29,155 nucleotides of DNA, taken from positions 1-29,155 of the forward strand of contig WKLE02000436.1 in NCBI GenBank assembly GCA_014885115.2, written 5' to 3'. Below the pieces are notes generated by a model. The model was given only the letters and a program-made list of their open reading frames with translations, did not search any database and was not told the origin of the DNA. The stretch is from Asterionellopsis glacialis. Lineage: Eukaryota > Bacillariophyta > Plagiogrammaphyceae > Rhaphoneidales > Asterionellopsidaceae. Below, one piece after another: positions 27,341 to 29,155 of the stretch. The first letter of the stretch is position 1. Each line of letters begins with the position of its first letter. The position numbers and the translations under genes were made by a program.

Positions 27341-28600
27341 ATGGGTGTCATGGAAAAAATTAAAGAGATTGAAGCCGAAATGGCTCGAACTCAAAAAAAT
27401 AAAGCCACAAATTACCATTTAGGTACTTTGAAAGCGAAACTTGCCAAATTACGAAATGAATTGTTAGTTGAACAAAGTGGTGGTTCGTCAGGAGGTGCTG
27501 GCGAAGGATTTGATGTCGCACGATTAGGAGATGCACGTGTCGCCTTGATTGGGTTTCCCTCCGTGGGTAAATCGACCCTATTGGGAACCCTGACCTCCAC
27601 ACAATCCGAAGCAGCAGCATATGAATTTACCACCTTGACATGTATTCCAGGTACACTCAAGTATAAGGGATCTAAAATACAAGTCTTGGATTTGCCAGGT
27701 ATCATTGAAGGTGCAGCCCATGGAAAAGGACGTGGACGTGAAGTCATTGCAGTGGCACGATCGGCGGATGCTATTTTAATTGTTTTGGATGCTGGTAAGG
27801 AAGGATTAAATCGTCATCGTGAAATTTTAGAACGTGAATTAGAAACTGTAGGTATACGATTAAATCAACGTCCACCAGATGTCACCTTTACCAAAAAAAA
27901 GACGGGTGGCATACGATTTGCATCCACTGTACCCTTGACAAAGTTGGGTCCTGAACCACAAAAAGTTGCTACCCAAATTATGAGAGAATACAAGGTTGTC
28001 AATGCCGATTTATTAGCACGTGAGGACATTACGGTAGATCAATTAGTTGATGTCATCCAAGGGAATCGTCAATACAAACCATGTTTGTACTTTTATAACA
28101 AGGTGGATACAGTCACGATTGAAGAAGTGGATAAATTAGCACGCATGCCACATTCCATGGTGGGGAGTGTCAATCAACATTTTAATATTGGTGAAGCTCA
28201 TGAAGATGATTTACTCAAGGCCAAAATGTGGGAATACCTGGGTCTCACCCGTATTTATACCAAACGTAAAGGACAACCACCTGATTTAGAAGAACCCGTC
28301 GTCTTGAGTGAAATCCGAAAGGGTACGACTGTCAAATCGCTTTGTTCCAATGTTTCGTCCCAAATGTTGCGTGATTTTAATTATGCCTTGGTATGGGGTA
28401 CATCAGCCAAACATTCACCCCAACGTTGTGGTTTAAGTCACGGATTAGATGATGAAGATGTTGTACAAATTGTCACTAAAACCAATAAACAACAATCACA
28501 AGATAAAAATTATCAACAATTGGTACAAGGGTTTTCTGACAAGTACCATAAGAAAAAGTATGAGGCTAAAAAACAAAAACAAGGACGATTAAGACGTTAA
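27341..28600 (+). CDS. DRG1: Developmentally regulated GTP-binding protein 1 (Obg/DRG-family translation GTPase)
   Basis: A 419-aa single-exon protein, close to human DRG1 and yeast Rbg1 over their full length. DRG1 works with its partner DFRP1/Tma46 on ribosomes and relieves stalls in translation elongation. The N-terminal helix-turn-helix segment begins 'IKEIEAEMARTQKNKAT'. G1 is GFPSVGKST (residues 71-79), G3 DLPGIIEG (from 117), followed by the signature GKGRGREVIAVARSAD, and G4 is NKVD (253-256). The DRG-specific S5D2L insertion lies between G3 and G4. The TGS domain fills about 300-375 (RIYTKRKGQPPDLEEPVVL to GLDDEDVVQIV). DRG1 normally ends a few residues after VQIV, at about 367 aa. 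Here some 38 extra residues follow, Lys/Gln-rich and ending KKYEAKKQKQGRLRR. That tail may add ribosome or RNA contact. The start at 27341 matches the family N-terminus. Confidence 0.97.
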   Translation: MGVMEKIKEIEAEMARTQKNKATNYHLGTLKAKLAKLRNELLVEQSGGSSGGAGEGFDVARLGDARVALIGFPSVGKSTLLGTLTSTQSEAAAYEFTTLTCIPGTLKYKGSKIQVLDLPGIIEGAAHGKGRGREVIAVARSADAILIVLDAGKEGLNRHREILERELETVGIRLNQRPPDVTFTKKKTGGIRFASTVPLTKLGPEPQKVATQIMREYKVVNADLLAREDITVDQLVDVIQGNRQYKPCLYFYNKVDTVTIEEVDKLARMPHSMVGSVNQHFNIGEAHEDDLLKAKMWEYLGLTRIYTKRKGQPPDLEEPVVLSEIRKGTTVKSLCSNVSSQMLRDFNYALVWGTSAKHSPQRCGLSHGLDDEDVVQIVTKTNKQQSQDKNYQQLVQGFSDKYHKKKYEAKKQKQGRLRR

Positions 28601-29050
28601 GCAAAAAAAATGAAAAACGGTTTGATGGAAGAAAGGGGGTGGCTTTGAGGCGTATAGATGGAGGAAGGTTCATCATTGGGTTTTACGAACAAACTGCCGC
28701 ACTCTATGTATTATCCAAATGGTGTCTTTGGCGGCATATATTTTTGCGTGTACATTCATAGTGGAGGCCGACTTGAATACAGTCACAATGCAAACAAATC
28801 AAATAATATGCGTTTCATACACGCAGTTATAACTAATGAATAATGTTTATACTAGATAAATCTTAATAGGGCCTATATGCAATAACGCAACGAATTTATC
28901 TCTTTTTTGAAAGCAACGAATTCATCTCTTTTTTGTTTCCTATAACATTCGTGTTTTTATCTCGTCTGCCGAAATATAAAACGATGAAAAGAATCTCTTC
29001 TCTTTGTATCTTTAAGTGCAGTACAGAACAGCAGCAAAAGTATTGTAGTA
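28601..29050. other. 3' flank of DRG1 with a 26-bp tandem repeat
   Basis: This is AT-rich sequence past the DRG1 stop. Two copies of a 23-bp unit (GCAACGAATTTATCTCTTTT and so on) at 28887-28909 and 28913-28935 differ by one base and are spaced 26 nt apart. A 61-codon plus-strand frame at 28658 shows no motif. Confidence 0.5.
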
Positions 29051-29155
29051 TCAATTTTTCCTTTTCCTAGTAGTATATTGGCTAGATGAAGTACTAGTGT
29101 AAGGACTTGTTGTAGTAGTCGAAGTAGTGATATCATCATCGGTGGATGAAGTAGG
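29051..29155 (-). CDS. Possible C-terminal tail of a Ser/Thr-rich protein, cut by the window edge
   Basis: On the minus strand a frame is open from the window edge to TGA at 29053-29051. It reads 34 residues rich in Thr and Ser and ends in a basic tail (TTRKRKN). The composition resembles the end of a low-complexity protein, but overlapping frames are also open, so this could be chance. Sequence beyond the window would decide. Confidence 0.25.
   Translation of the reverse strand, partial: PTSSTDDDITTSTTTTSPYTSTSSSQYTTRKRKN

Noticed and set aside
1..29155. A dedicated multigene defence or biosynthetic system
   Set aside because: The genes have mixed orientation, separate promoters and unrelated functions, as is normal for a nuclear diatom chromosome.

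Overview
The window looks like nuclear DNA of a diatom, probably a pennate one; I infer this and have not checked it against any database. It is AT-rich and spliced. The inferred introns are 129 to 367 nt (496 nt for one doubtful case), almost all with GTAAGT-like donors. The proteins are a typical diatom set: a plastid precursor with an 'AAA|F' signal-peptide/transit-peptide junction, a BspA-like (DUF285) repeat surface protein, a relic of a stramenopile 'YTF..YDS.G.GICC' secreted module, and two or three families I know only as diatom or stramenopile hypotheticals. I see no rRNA, tRNA, CRISPR array, transposase or virus gene.

Layout, left to right: a CRAL-TRIO/Sec14 lipid-transfer protein (-, ending at 404); a two-exon RGG/Asn/Gln-rich disordered protein (+, 2213-4055) whose intron carries an ATTCT microsatellite against the 3' splice site; a Golgi-type METTL24-like methyltransferase (+, 5108-6421); a decayed 'GICC' module relic (about 6568-6924); a two-exon MATE transporter (-, 7293-9224); a two-exon type I membrane protein (+, 9972-11891). 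Then comes a head-to-head pair of related membrane/coiled-coil/EF-hand genes (three exons on -, 12292-13562; intronless on +, 14515-15345), with a 37-N assembly gap between them.

The right half holds a MATH-BTB-SAP gene (-, 16405-17640) broken by a 16-bp tandem duplication and a second frameshift; the BspA-like protein (+, 18528-20072); a plastid CSP41-type RNA-binding protein (-, 20709-21980); a diatom 'IREY..VGDHP' hypothetical (-, 22635 to at least 23576); a ribonuclease-inhibitor-type LRR protein (-, 24263-26257); the translation GTPase DRG1 (+, 27341-28600); and possibly the 3' end of another minus-strand gene at the right edge.

These are independent nuclear genes, not an operon or a dedicated system. 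Shared themes are RNA and translation (DRG1, CSP41, the RGG protein) and secretory, surface or membrane proteins (CRAL-TRIO, methyltransferase, MATE, type I protein, BspA-like). I found no convincing new multigene system. The best leads are the freshly broken MATH-BTB-SAP gene, the EF-hand pair with contrasting intron content, the GICC relic, and the repeat-loaded intron of the RGG gene.
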